Of a DNA stretch of 64,000 bases, positions 48,158-58,456 are shown in pieces. The notes below the pieces were generated by a model. It searched no databases, had not been told where the DNA came from, and worked only from the letters and a program-made list of their open reading frames with translations. Within the stretch, counting starts at the first letter, position 1. Every line of letters starts with the position of its first letter. The translations under genes and the position numbers were made by a program. The stretch covers positions 350,102 through 414,101 of the forward strand of contig NZ_JALIEA010000012.1 in the NCBI RefSeq assembly GCF_022869005.1, in the 5' to 3' direction. This stretch comes from Corynebacterium kalidii. GTDB lineage: Bacteria; Actinomycetota; Actinomycetes; Mycobacteriales; Mycobacteriaceae.

Positions 48158-49342
48158 GTGGGTTCCAGGGTTCTCCTCGTCACCAACGACTTTCCGCCGA
48201 CGGTCGGCGGGATCCAGAGCTACCTGCGCGACTACTGCGCGGAACTGGAACGCCGTCAGCCGGGCCGGCTCACCGTCTTCGCCTCGACCCAGGACGCGTC
48301 GGACGCGGCGGCTTACGACGCCGGCCTCCCGTTCGACGTCGTCCGGTGGCCGCGGTCGGTCATGCTGCCCACCGTCGCCACCGCACGACGGATGGCATCG
48401 ATCATCCGGGAGCGGGGGATCGACACCGTCTGGTTCGGCTCGTCGACGCCCCTGGGGCTGCTCGCCGGTGCCGCCCGCCGGGCCGGTGCCCGACGGATCG
48501 TCGCCTCCACCCACGGGCACGAGGTCGGGTGGTCGATGGTCCCCGGCGGCCGCGGTGTGCTGCGTCGGATCGGCCGGCAGACGGACTGCCTGACGTACGT
48601 GTCCCGGTACGCACGCGGCAGGTTCGCCTCGGCCTTCGGGCCGGACGTGGCGTGGGAGCCGATGCCCGGCGGCGTGGACACCTCGGTGTTCCGCCCGGAC
48701 CCCGACGGGAGGGAGCGGATCCGCGCCCGGCTCGGTGTCTCCGACCGTCGTGTCGTCGTGTGCGTGTCGCGCGTCGTGCCGCGGAAGGGGCAGGACACCC
48801 TCGTCGAGGCGATGCCGGGGATCCTCGGGAAGGAGCCCGCGGCGCACCTGGTGATCGTCGGACCAGGCGACTACGCCCGGACGTTGGCCGCGCGGGCGGC
48901 CGAACTCGGCGTCTCGGACCGGGTCACCCTCACCGGTCCCGTCGACTACGACGAGCTCGTCGCGCACTTCTGCGCCGGTGACGTGTTCGCGATGCCGGTG
49001 CGGACCCAGGGCGGGGGGTTCAGCGTCGAGGGGCTCGGGATCGTGTTCCTCGAGGCCCAGGCGTGCGGGGTCCCGACGGTCGCGGGATCCGGCGGAGGCG
49101 CCCCCGAGACGGTGCAGGACGGGGTGACCGGCGATGTCGTCGACGGCGGGGACCTCACCGCCGTCGTCGACACCGTGTCGGCGCTCCTCGGCGACACGGA
49201 GCGCGCCCGTCGCTATTCCCTGGCGGGACAGGCCTACGTCCGGGACGCGTGGAACTGGGACGTCCTGGGGGCCCAGCTGGAGGCGGTGCTCGACGGTGAC
49301 GCCCGCCGTCCGGGTCGGCACAGTTGGAACTGGCGGGTGTGA
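48158..49342 (+). CDS. pimB: phosphatidylinositol monomannoside mannosyltransferase PimB'
   Basis: This GT4 enzyme adds the second, alpha-1,6 mannose from GDP-mannose to PIM1 on the cytosolic face, an early step of PIM and lipomannan synthesis. The 394 residues show TNDFPPTVGGIQSYLRDYC (acceptor loop), ASTHGHEVGWSMVPG, VSRVVPRKGQDTLVEAMPGI and EGLGIVFLEAQACGVPTVAG (donor site). The place after two NlpC genes and before glk and plsC fits C. glutamicum cg2400. GTG 48158 starts 17 nt after the previous stop. Confidence 0.92.
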   Translation: MGSRVLLVTNDFPPTVGGIQSYLRDYCAELERRQPGRLTVFASTQDASDAAAYDAGLPFDVVRWPRSVMLPTVATARRMASIIRERGIDTVWFGSSTPLGLLAGAARRAGARRIVASTHGHEVGWSMVPGGRGVLRRIGRQTDCLTYVSRYARGRFASAFGPDVAWEPMPGGVDTSVFRPDPDGRERIRARLGVSDRRVVVCVSRVVPRKGQDTLVEAMPGILGKEPAAHLVIVGPGDYARTLAARAAELGVSDRVTLTGPVDYDELVAHFCAGDVFAMPVRTQGGGFSVEGLGIVFLEAQACGVPTVAGSGGGAPETVQDGVTGDVVDGGDLTAVVDTVSALLGDTERARRYSLAGQAYVRDAWNWDVLGAQLEAVLDGDARRPGRHSWNWRV

Positions 49343-49399
49343 CCGATAGCCTGGACAGGTTGTGCCGGGACACCGGCGCGCGAGGTACAGGAGGAGCAA

Positions 49400-50371
49400 G
49401 TGACGCAACTGACCATCGGCATCGACATCGGGGGGACCAATCTCCGTGCTGCGGTGGTCGACCGGGCCGGGAAGGTGCTCGACGTCGAGCAGCTCCCCAC
49501 CCCGTCCACGGTCGACTCACTCGAGACGGCGATCGCGCATGCCGTCGGCACCCTTCGGCAACGGCACACGGTCAGTGCGGTGGGGCTCGCCGTCGCCGGC
49601 TTCATCACCGGCGACCAGCAGCGGGTCCGTTTCGCCCCGCACCTGCCGTGGCGCGACCGTGACGTGCGCACCAGGCTGTCCCACCGGCTCGGACTCCCGG
49701 TGGTCCTGGAGCATGACGCGAACGCCGCGGCCTGGGGGGAGCAGATCCTGGGCCCCGGCCAGGAGGCGGACACCTGGGTCCTCTTCGCCGTCGGCACCGG
49801 GATCGGGGGCGCCCTGGTGCACGACGGGGCCCTCTACCGTGGGGCGTACGGGACGGCCCCGGAGTTCGGTCACCTGACCGTCGTGCCCGGCGGCCGCGCG
49901 TGCCCGTGCGGTAAGCGGGGCTGCCTGGAGCGGTACTGCTCGGGGAGTGCCCTGGAGACCACGGCGCTGGAGTACATCGCCACCGGGCGCCACCCGGACA
50001 GCATGCTGGCCGGGATCTTCCATTCGCGACCGGAGGAGATCACCGGGCGGAGCGTGGTCCGGCTCGCCCGTGACGGTGACCCGCTGGCGAAGGAGGTCAT
50101 CGACGACTTCGCCCTGTGGCTCGGGCGCGGGCTGTCCGCGGTGCAGGAGATCCTCGACCCGGAGCTCATCGTGCTCGGGGGCGGCGTCTCGGCGGACGCG
50201 GACCTGTACCTGCCGCAGGCGAAGGCGGAGATGGACGGCTCGGTCGTCGGCGCAGGTTTCCGGCCGCTCGCCCGCGTCGAAGCGGCGTCCCTGGGGTCGG
50301 AGGCGGGTATGATCGGCGTGGCACTTCTTGCCGGACAGGCTCAGCTGAGCCCGTCCTCGACCGGCTTGTGA
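49400..50371 (+). CDS. glk: ROK-family glucokinase
   Basis: The enzyme phosphorylates glucose; corynebacterial Glk of this family uses ATP and handles intracellular glucose, for example from maltose. The 323 residues contain the phosphate loop IGIDIGGTNLRAAVVDRAG, VVLEHDANAAAWGEQILG, VGTGIGGALVHDGALYRGAY, EFGHLTVVPGG and the ROK zinc motif CPCGKRGCLERYCSG. GTG 49400 has AGGAGG 7 nt upstream. It sits in the pimB'-glk-plsC run of co-directed genes. Confidence 0.92.
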   Translation: MTQLTIGIDIGGTNLRAAVVDRAGKVLDVEQLPTPSTVDSLETAIAHAVGTLRQRHTVSAVGLAVAGFITGDQQRVRFAPHLPWRDRDVRTRLSHRLGLPVVLEHDANAAAWGEQILGPGQEADTWVLFAVGTGIGGALVHDGALYRGAYGTAPEFGHLTVVPGGRACPCGKRGCLERYCSGSALETTALEYIATGRHPDSMLAGIFHSRPEEITGRSVVRLARDGDPLAKEVIDDFALWLGRGLSAVQEILDPELIVLGGGVSADADLYLPQAKAEMDGSVVGAGFRPLARVEAASLGSEAGMIGVALLAGQAQLSPSSTGL

Positions 50372-50384
50372 AAGGGACAGATCT

Positions 50385-51167
50385 GTGCAGAACCGCACCT
50401 ACTGGTGGTTGAAGAATGTGGTCATCGGACCATGGCTGTGGCTCTACAACCGGCCGTACTCCCGGGGACTGGACAAGATTCCCCAGGACGGTCCGGTGAT
50501 CCTGGCCTCGAACCACCTGGCGGTGATGGACTCCCTGTACTTCCCGCTGCTCTCGAAGAGGCAGCTGACCTTCCTGGCGAAGAAGGAGTACTTCACCACC
50601 CCGGGCTTCGCCGGGGGGATCCAGAAGTGGTTCTTCTCGTCGGTGGGCCAGGTCCCGATCGACCGTAACGACAAGAACTCGCAGGACGCCGCGCTGGACA
50701 CCGCGTTGCGGGTCCTGGACAAGGGCGATCCGCTGGGGATGTACCCGGAGGGCACCCGGTCCCCGGACGGCCGGTTGTACCGCGGCAAGACGGGGATGGC
50801 CCGCATCGCACTCCAGTCGGGGGCGACGGTGTACCCCGTGGCGATGATCGACACCGAGAAGGCGAATATCGCGGGGTCCTGGATCCTGCGGCCGCACCGG
50901 GTCGGCGTCGTCGTCGGCGACCCCATCGACCCGGCGGACTTCGCCGACAGCGGGGACGACGAGTACGCGCGCGCCCGGGCCCTCACCGACTACACGATGG
51001 AGCGCCTGGCGGAGCTGTCGGGCCAGGAGTACGTCGACGGCGTCTACGCCGCCGACGTCAAGGAGTCGCTGACCTCGGGGAAGGGGTATCCGCAGGGGGC
51101 GGAACCTGGGACGGGCCGGGTGCTGGGGACGAAGCCCCGGCCCCGCTTCCTGCGCTTCCGTCTCTGA
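50385..51167 (+). CDS. plsC: 1-acyl-sn-glycerol-3-phosphate acyltransferase family (PlsC)
   Basis: A membrane-associated acyltransferase of 260 residues that probably makes phosphatidic acid or acylates a related lipid. The motifs are LASNHLAVMDSLYFPLL (NHxxxxD), the block near QVPIDRNDKNSQDAALDTAL, MYPEGTRSPDGRLYRGKTGM (EGTRS) and VYPVAMIDTEKAN. GTG 50385 has AAAGGGA 8 nt upstream and follows glk by 13 nt. The last 110 bp overlap the opposing mptC-like gene; the C-terminal residues there (KESLTSGKGYPQGAEPG) are poorly conserved in type. Confidence 0.9.
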   Translation: MQNRTYWWLKNVVIGPWLWLYNRPYSRGLDKIPQDGPVILASNHLAVMDSLYFPLLSKRQLTFLAKKEYFTTPGFAGGIQKWFFSSVGQVPIDRNDKNSQDAALDTALRVLDKGDPLGMYPEGTRSPDGRLYRGKTGMARIALQSGATVYPVAMIDTEKANIAGSWILRPHRVGVVVGDPIDPADFADSGDDEYARARALTDYTMERLAELSGQEYVDGVYAADVKESLTSGKGYPQGAEPGTGRVLGTKPRPRFLRFRL

Positions 51168-52440
51168 CGGCGGCCGCACGGTCACGCCGGCCGGGGCGGA
51201 GAAGACCCGGCCACAGGCCGCCGAGACCGAGCCACACGGCGCCGACGACGACGTACTCGGACCCGAGGACCTTCTGCCACCAGGTCCAGTCCATCTCGGC
51301 ACCGTGGGCCGAGGGCAGGTAGACGTGCACCGGGAACGCCGTGGCCGTGAGGACCAGCAGCAGCGCGAGGACCGCCAGGGGGATCACGGCGGCGCGGACC
51401 GGCCGGTGGGACCACAGTGACACACCGGCCACCATCGTCATCGGCAGGATCCACACCCAGTGGTGCGCCCAAGACACCGGAGAGACCAGCAGCGCCAGCA
51501 ACGCATTGGTGCACACCGCCGCCGTGACGGCCCCGGCGGCGAGGAGGCGCAGCATCACCACGGCCACGAGGACCACCGTCACGGCGGCGAGGACGTACCA
51601 CAGGGACGTCTGCAGCGGGTCGTCGGTGAACCGTGCCAGGAAGCCGCGCACGGACTGGTTGGCGGAGTAGGCCAGCCCGCCGATGCGGGACGGGTCGCTG
51701 ATCGTCTCGGTCCAGTACTGCCGCGAATCCGCCGGCAGGACGAGCCAGGCGATCCCGGAGGCGACGATCCCGGAGACCACGCTGGTCACCGCAGGACCCC
51801 ATTGGCGGCGGAGCAGGAAGTACAGGCCGAACACGGCCGGGGTGAGCTTGAGCGCCGCGGCGATGCCGACCAGCATCCCACGCGGCCAGGGGGTGCGGGG
51901 GAGCAGGAGGTCCGCCGCCACCATGAGCATGAGCAGTATGTTGACCTGCCCGAACTCGAGGGTGTGGGTGACCGGCCAGAACCACACCGCCAGGGGGAGT
52001 GCGGCGAGCGTGGTCATCGTGACCTGCCGGCGGGTCAGCGACCCCACGCCTGCGACTGTGCGCGCCCCGCCTTCGGAGGCGAGCGCCTGGATGACGATCA
52101 TCGTGGTCATGGCCAGGGCGACCACGTTCAGTGCGGTGAACAGCACGTAACCCACCGTGCCGGACACCAGGGCCAGCGGCGTGAAGACCAGGGCCGCGAG
52201 GGGAGGGTAGGTGAACGGCAGCGTGATCCCCTGGGCCGGGAAGCCCCCGACGTAGAGGGCGGTCCCGTCCAGGACGGCGCGGCCGCCCTCACGGTAGATG
52301 TCGTAGTCGAAGTGGTAGGTGAGGGTGTCGTCGCTGATGACGAAGCGGAGGATGCCGGCCACGGTGACGGCGACGAGGGCACCCAGGTACCAGAGTGTCA
52401 CGGTGCGGCGGTCGGGTGACGGTGTACTGCGTTTTTCCAC
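51058..52440 (-). CDS. mptC: GT87 mannosyltransferase, MptC-like (lipomannan alpha-1,2 branching)
   Basis: A 460-residue polytopic GT-C protein with about ten helices. Features are HFDYDIYREGGRAVLDG (acidic loop), FTYPPLAALVFTPLALV, LEFGQVNILLMLMVAADLLL, MLVGIAAALKLTPAVFGLYF and VSPVSWAHHWVWILPMTMVA. These are the Rv2181/MptC signatures. The enzyme adds alpha-1,2 mannose branches to lipomannan from polyprenyl-phosphate-mannose. Synteny (plsC on one side, aroG on the other) supports this over the paralogue at 11610-12971. The C-terminal 45 residues are Ser/Pro/Ala-rich. TAGAGT (52454-52449) lies 8 nt before GTG 52440 (leaderless). Confidence 0.85.
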   Translation of the reverse strand: MEKRSTPSPDRRTVTLWYLGALVAVTVAGILRFVISDDTLTYHFDYDIYREGGRAVLDGTALYVGGFPAQGITLPFTYPPLAALVFTPLALVSGTVGYVLFTALNVVALAMTTMIVIQALASEGGARTVAGVGSLTRRQVTMTTLAALPLAVWFWPVTHTLEFGQVNILLMLMVAADLLLPRTPWPRGMLVGIAAALKLTPAVFGLYFLLRRQWGPAVTSVVSGIVASGIAWLVLPADSRQYWTETISDPSRIGGLAYSANQSVRGFLARFTDDPLQTSLWYVLAAVTVVLVAVVMLRLLAAGAVTAAVCTNALLALLVSPVSWAHHWVWILPMTMVAGVSLWSHRPVRAAVIPLAVLALLLVLTATAFPVHVYLPSAHGAEMDWTWWQKVLGSEYVVVGAVWLGLGGLWPGLLRPGRRDRAAAVRDGSAGSGAGASSPAPGPSQVPPPADTPSPRSATP

Positions 52441-52508
52441 GGTTGTCGACTCTATATCAGGTCACGCTCAATTGATTCTTTCGCCGCTATGGGGCACTCT
52501 GGGGTCCC

Positions 52509-53675
52509 GTGTCCACCACATCCGGAACCTCGAACGCCAACACCAGTGCAACCCCCGCGGCGACAGCTGTGGGGGACGCACGCGCGACCGGGCGACGTGC
52601 ACCGGGCCGGCTCCTGTGGGCGGACTGCGCCAAGGGCCTGTCGATCATCGCGGTGTGCTACATGCACGTGGTCACCGGGATCCCGGGGGCGCAGGAGACC
52701 GCATGGAACTGGTTCAACGAACTCATGGACCCGATCCGGATGCCGTTGTTCTTCGTCATCTCCGGGCTGTTCGCCCACCGCGTCGTCGAGCGGACGCTGG
52801 GTGACCTGTGGTACCGCCGGCTCTGGTTCCTGCTGGTGCCTTACCTCGTGTTCACCCCGGTGCAGGCCGCGATCCGGCTGGACATGGCCGACGACCTGGG
52901 GTGGGCCAGTCTGGGACGGGCGATTCTGCTGGGGGATCCGGGCATCTGGTTCCTGTACGTGCTGATGGTCTTCAATATCCTGGCCTGTCTGCTCCGGAGG
53001 GTCCCGCCGGTCTGGGCGGTGGCGCTCTCGTTCGTGCCGGCGCTCGTCGTCGCCGCCGCGGGGTGGACCGGCTACCCGGAACTCACCCACATCACCCAGT
53101 ACGCCCCGGCGTTCTTCCTGGGGCTGCATTTCCGGCATCTGTTCTTCAGGATCGCCGAGCACGCCGCACGCCCGGCGGTCGTCGCCACCGCGGTGCTGGC
53201 GTTCGTGGGGTGGGAGTGGATCTACTCCACGGTCGCCGATATCGTCCGGCCGGACGGTTGGTCGACGGGGGAGGCCGCGGTGATGAACCTGCTGGCACTG
53301 GTCCGGATCGTCACCGCGGTGCCGATGGGGATCCTCCTGGCCGCGTCGATCTCGCGGACGCCGCGGTTGTCCGGTGCGGTCGCGGCGGTCGGACGGAACA
53401 CGCTGCCGATCTACGTCTCCCACCACGCCGTCCTGCACCTCGTCTCCGCTGTCGTCATCCCGTCGCTGCTCGCCTCGGACCCCGTGGTGTGGGGATTCCT
53501 GGAGGACACGAACGTGCGGGTCGTCGTCGGCCTGGTGACCTGTGCCGTCGCCGGGTTCGTCTTCTACCTCGTCGGCCGGACGCCGGTGCTCAAGTGGGTG
53601 CTGCACCCGCCGGCCCTGCCGCGCCGCGCCGCCGACAGGGGACGCGAGGCCGCCCCGGTCGAGGCACGGGTCTAG
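52509..53675 (+). CDS. acyltransferase-3 family membrane protein
   Basis: A 388-residue protein with about ten membrane segments. The acyltransferase-3 signature is LLWADCAKGLSIIAVCYMHV (the catalytic-type histidine in CYMHVV) and RMPLFFVISGLFAHRVVER, followed by WFLYVLMVFNILACLLRR and NTLPIYVSHHAVLHLVSAVV. Family members O-acetylate or acylate sugars of the cell envelope. The neighbours suggest a lipoglycan or arabinogalactan acceptor, but that is an inference. GTG 52509 is divergent from mptC. A weak CACTCT -10 lies 8 nt upstream. Confidence 0.85.
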   Translation: MSTTSGTSNANTSATPAATAVGDARATGRRAPGRLLWADCAKGLSIIAVCYMHVVTGIPGAQETAWNWFNELMDPIRMPLFFVISGLFAHRVVERTLGDLWYRRLWFLLVPYLVFTPVQAAIRLDMADDLGWASLGRAILLGDPGIWFLYVLMVFNILACLLRRVPPVWAVALSFVPALVVAAAGWTGYPELTHITQYAPAFFLGLHFRHLFFRIAEHAARPAVVATAVLAFVGWEWIYSTVADIVRPDGWSTGEAAVMNLLALVRIVTAVPMGILLAASISRTPRLSGAVAAVGRNTLPIYVSHHAVLHLVSAVVIPSLLASDPVVWGFLEDTNVRVVVGLVTCAVAGFVFYLVGRTPVLKWVLHPPALPRRAADRGREAAPVEARV

Positions 53676-53686
53676 GATTGCCTGGC

Positions 53687-55615
<1,929 letters not shown>

Positions 55616-55616
<1 letters not shown>

Positions 55617-55651
55617 CTGTAGCGTCTGTAGGCGCCTACAGCGTCTACAGC
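55616..55651. terminator. palindrome spanning the aroG and pknL stop codons
   Basis: GCTGTAGCGTCTGTAGGC is followed with no spacer by its near-perfect reverse complement (one 3-base mismatch; the central CTGTAGGCGCCTACAG is exact). It contains the last base of the aroG stop and the whole pknL stop. It could form a hairpin in both messages. There is no T-tract. Confidence 0.6.
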
Positions 55652-57918
55652 GTCTTCAGGGTGACCGTGTCGCCGACGGCGGCCCGCGAGGTCGGCCCCG
55701 GCGACTGCGTGATCACCAGGCCGTCCGCCCTGCCGTCGACGGTGACCTCCAGGCCCTCGTCCTCGAGGGCCTTCGCCGCGTTCCGGGCCGTCCGTCCGAT
55801 CACGAACGGGACGCGGACCATCGTGGACTCCCGCAGCGTGACGGTGGTGGAGGAGGACGGGTCGACCCGGGTCCCTGCCGCGGGCTCCTGGGCGGCGATG
55901 TCACCACGGGAGACAGACGTGTCGGACACGCCCTCCCCGGTCTTCGGCGACAGCCCGAGGTCGCGGAGTTCGGCGGCGGCCTCGTCGGCGCTCATGCCCT
56001 CCAGGTCCGGGACGGTGACCGCGGTGGAGAGGATGAGGGTGACCGGGGAGGAGCCGGGGATCTCGGTGCCGGCCTCCACGTCGGTGCCGACGGCGTCGCC
56101 CCCGTCGACGTCCTTGTCGAAGCGGTGCCGGACCTCGCCGACCTCGAGGCCGGCGGACTCGATCGCGCGGCGTGCCTGACGTTCGCTCATCCCGGAGACG
56201 TCGGGGACGGTCACCGGCCGCGCACCCTTGCTGACCTTGACGGTGACGTCGGTGCGGGTGTCCACGGCCTGTCCGGGCCGGGGCGAGACCTCGGCGACGA
56301 CGCCGGAACGCACGTCGTCGGAGTACACCGATTCACCGACGGTCCAGGTCAGCGTCCGTTCGGAGAGCTTGGCCTGGTAGGCGGCGAGGGTGTCGGCCGG
56401 TCCCGGGGTCGGGACGGTGGGGCGGCCCTGGGAGACGAGGACGGCGACGTCGTCACCGCGGACGGCGCGTTCGCCGGCTCCGGGGTCGGTCCCGGTCACC
56501 GCCTGCTCCGGCTCGTCGTCGGAGTAGACCTCGTTGACCACGGCGGTGAATCCGGCGGCCTCGACGGCCGCGCGCGCACCGGAGACGTCCTGGCCGAGTA
56601 CCTGCGGTATCTCGCCGTACCGTCCGGACGCCACCCACCAGCCGGTGACGGCGACGGCGACCACGAGGACGACGAGGATCACGCCCCAGATCAGCGTGGA
56701 CGCCCCGCCGCGGTTGGTCAACGGCCGGGGGCGGGGGGCCGGCGCCTGCGACCGGGCGGGCTCGGGTGCGGGGGCCGGCGCCTGCGACCGGGCGGGCTCG
56801 GGTGCGGGGGCCGGGTCGTGCGCGACCGGAGGGGCAGGCTGGGCGGGCTGGACAGGGGGGACAGGCGGGACGAGGCTGGTTTCGGCGGTGTGTGCCGCCG
56901 GCATGTCAGCCCTCGTCTCCCGGGTATCCTGGTCGCCGGAGTCGGTGCCCGCCGCGAACATGCTGGTGGCCATGGCGTCGTCGTCCCAGCTCAGGCGGTC
57001 GGAGACGACGGAGCCTTCCAGGGCACGGTGGACGGCGCTGACGGTGGGGGCCGGGACCTGGAAGTCCGGCAGCCGTAGTGCGTGCCTGGTGGTGCGCACG
57101 GCGGCGAGGAATCCGTCGCCGTCGGAGAAACGTTCGCCGGGGTTGTGCCTGGTCGCTCGGAGCACGAGCTCGTCGAGTTCCGGCGGTACCCCGGCGATGA
57201 GACCGGACGGCGCCGGCACCTCGTTGTCGAGACGCATCAGTGCGGTCTCCTCGGGCGTGGCACCGCGGAACGGCGTACGCCCGGTCAGCAGCTCGAAGAG
57301 CAGGATGCCGGCGGAGTAGACGTCCCCCTCGGGGCCGACGTGCCCACCCCTGACCTGTTCCGGGGACAGGTACGCGGCGGTGCCGATCACCGGCCCACCG
57401 GAGGTGACGTCGCGTCGGGACGCGCGGACCAGACCGAAGTCGGCGAGCTTGACCTGGTGGTCGTCACGGATGAGGACGTTGTCCGGCTTCACGTCCCGGT
57501 GGACCATCCCCTCCTGGTGCGCCAGGGCGAGGGCCTCGAGCACGGGGCCCATCACCGCGAGCGCGGCGTGCGGGGGCATGGGGCCACGTTCGCGCAGGAG
57601 TTCACGCAGCGTACCGCCCGGCACCAGTTCCATCACCAGAAACACGTGGTCGCCGCCGGGACGGTGGTCCACCCCCTGGTCGAAGACGTTGACCAGGCAC
57701 GGGTGGTTCAGCCGTGCCACGGCCCTGGCCTCGCGTTCGAACCGGGCCCGGAACGCGGGTTCACGCGCGAACCCCGGGTCGAGGACCTTGGCGGCGAGGT
57801 CACGGTCGAGTCGGGTGTCCACACAGTGGTAGACCACCGACATTCCTCCGCGGGCGATCGTCTCGCCGATGCGGTACCGGTTGTCCAGCAGGTCACCCGG
57901 CTGCAGCTGCGGTTCCAT
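55645..57918 (-). CDS. pknL: Ser/Thr protein kinase with PASTA repeats
   Basis: PknL is a membrane-spanning kinase of 757 residues. The cytosolic kinase domain (about 15-275) has IARGGMSVVYHCVD (G-loop), DLAAKVL (lysine), VHRDVKPDNVLI and ADFGLVRASR (DFG). A Pro/Ala/Glu linker contains a 12-residue repeat (APEPARSQAPAP), then one helix (LIWGVILVVLVVAVAVTGWW) and about five extracellular PASTA domains (each near VTVPDVSGMSERQARRAIES) that sense peptidoglycan fragments or lipid II. ATG 57918 is chosen because family members start near MEPQLQPGDLLDNRY; AAAGGAGG lies 13 nt upstream. The divergent Rv2175c-like gene is its expected substrate. Confidence 0.94.
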   Translation of the reverse strand: MEPQLQPGDLLDNRYRIGETIARGGMSVVYHCVDTRLDRDLAAKVLDPGFAREPAFRARFEREARAVARLNHPCLVNVFDQGVDHRPGGDHVFLVMELVPGGTLRELLRERGPMPPHAALAVMGPVLEALALAHQEGMVHRDVKPDNVLIRDDHQVKLADFGLVRASRRDVTSGGPVIGTAAYLSPEQVRGGHVGPEGDVYSAGILLFELLTGRTPFRGATPEETALMRLDNEVPAPSGLIAGVPPELDELVLRATRHNPGERFSDGDGFLAAVRTTRHALRLPDFQVPAPTVSAVHRALEGSVVSDRLSWDDDAMATSMFAAGTDSGDQDTRETRADMPAAHTAETSLVPPVPPVQPAQPAPPVAHDPAPAPEPARSQAPAPAPEPARSQAPAPRPRPLTNRGGASTLIWGVILVVLVVAVAVTGWWVASGRYGEIPQVLGQDVSGARAAVEAAGFTAVVNEVYSDDEPEQAVTGTDPGAGERAVRGDDVAVLVSQGRPTVPTPGPADTLAAYQAKLSERTLTWTVGESVYSDDVRSGVVAEVSPRPGQAVDTRTDVTVKVSKGARPVTVPDVSGMSERQARRAIESAGLEVGEVRHRFDKDVDGGDAVGTDVEAGTEIPGSSPVTLILSTAVTVPDLEGMSADEAAAELRDLGLSPKTGEGVSDTSVSRGDIAAQEPAAGTRVDPSSSTTVTLRESTMVRVPFVIGRTARNAAKALEDEGLEVTVDGRADGLVITQSPGPTSRAAVGDTVTLKTL
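56737..56808 (-). repeat. 2 x 36-bp direct repeat in the pknL linker
   Basis: Two exact 36-bp copies encode the 12-residue linker unit with EPARSQAPAP. A third, partial copy follows. It affects only the flexible juxtamembrane linker. Confidence 0.85.
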
Positions 57919-58009
57919 GATGCTCGACCCGCCTCCTTTCATCTACGGCTACCCGGGAAGTATACGGGGCAGTCCAGGAAAGACGGGATGACGGGATAGG
58001 GTGGGTGCC

Positions 58010-58456
58010 GTGAGTACGAACAACAGCAGCGACAATCCCCACAACAACCCCGGAGCCGACCGCACCACCGGTGGTTCTGTTCCGGGCCACGGGCTGACCT
58101 CCGCGGTGTCGGGGGTCCCGGCCGGTGAGCGGGTCCTCAACGTCCCCGAGGTCGCCGACCTGCTCGGCGTCGTGGTGACCCGGGTGATGGACCACCTCAA
58201 CAGCCACCGTCTCGTGGCCGTCCAGGTTGACGGGGTCCGGCAGATCCCGGCCCGCTTCTTCACCGACGGCGGTGAGGTCAACCGGTTCATCCCGGGGCTG
58301 ATCGCGTTGTTGTCGGACGGGGGCTACTCGGACGAGGAGGTCCTGGAGTTCCTGTTCACCGAGGACGAGTCACTGCCGGGCCGCCCAGTCGACGCCGTCC
58401 ACGGGCACCTCGCCCGGGAGGTCATGCGCCGCGCCCAGGCCATGGCCATCTCCTGA
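58010..58456 (+). CDS. Rv2175c-like DNA-binding protein (PknL substrate family)
   Basis: A 148-residue protein has a disordered Asn/Ser/Gly-rich N-terminus and a winged helix-turn-helix core (VLNVPEVADLLGVVVTRVMD, LNSHRLVAVQVDGVRQIPAR), followed by a helical C-terminus (DGGYSDEEVLEFLFTEDESL). In M. tuberculosis Rv2175c binds DNA and loses binding when PknL phosphorylates its N-terminal threonine; here the N-terminus has Thr and Ser candidates. TAGGGT (57997-58002) lies 7 nt before GTG 58010 (leaderless). It is divergent from pknL and overlaps mptA by 87 bp, tail to tail. Confidence 0.9.
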   Translation: MSTNNSSDNPHNNPGADRTTGGSVPGHGLTSAVSGVPAGERVLNVPEVADLLGVVVTRVMDHLNSHRLVAVQVDGVRQIPARFFTDGGEVNRFIPGLIALLSDGGYSDEEVLEFLFTEDESLPGRPVDAVHGHLAREVMRRAQAMAIS

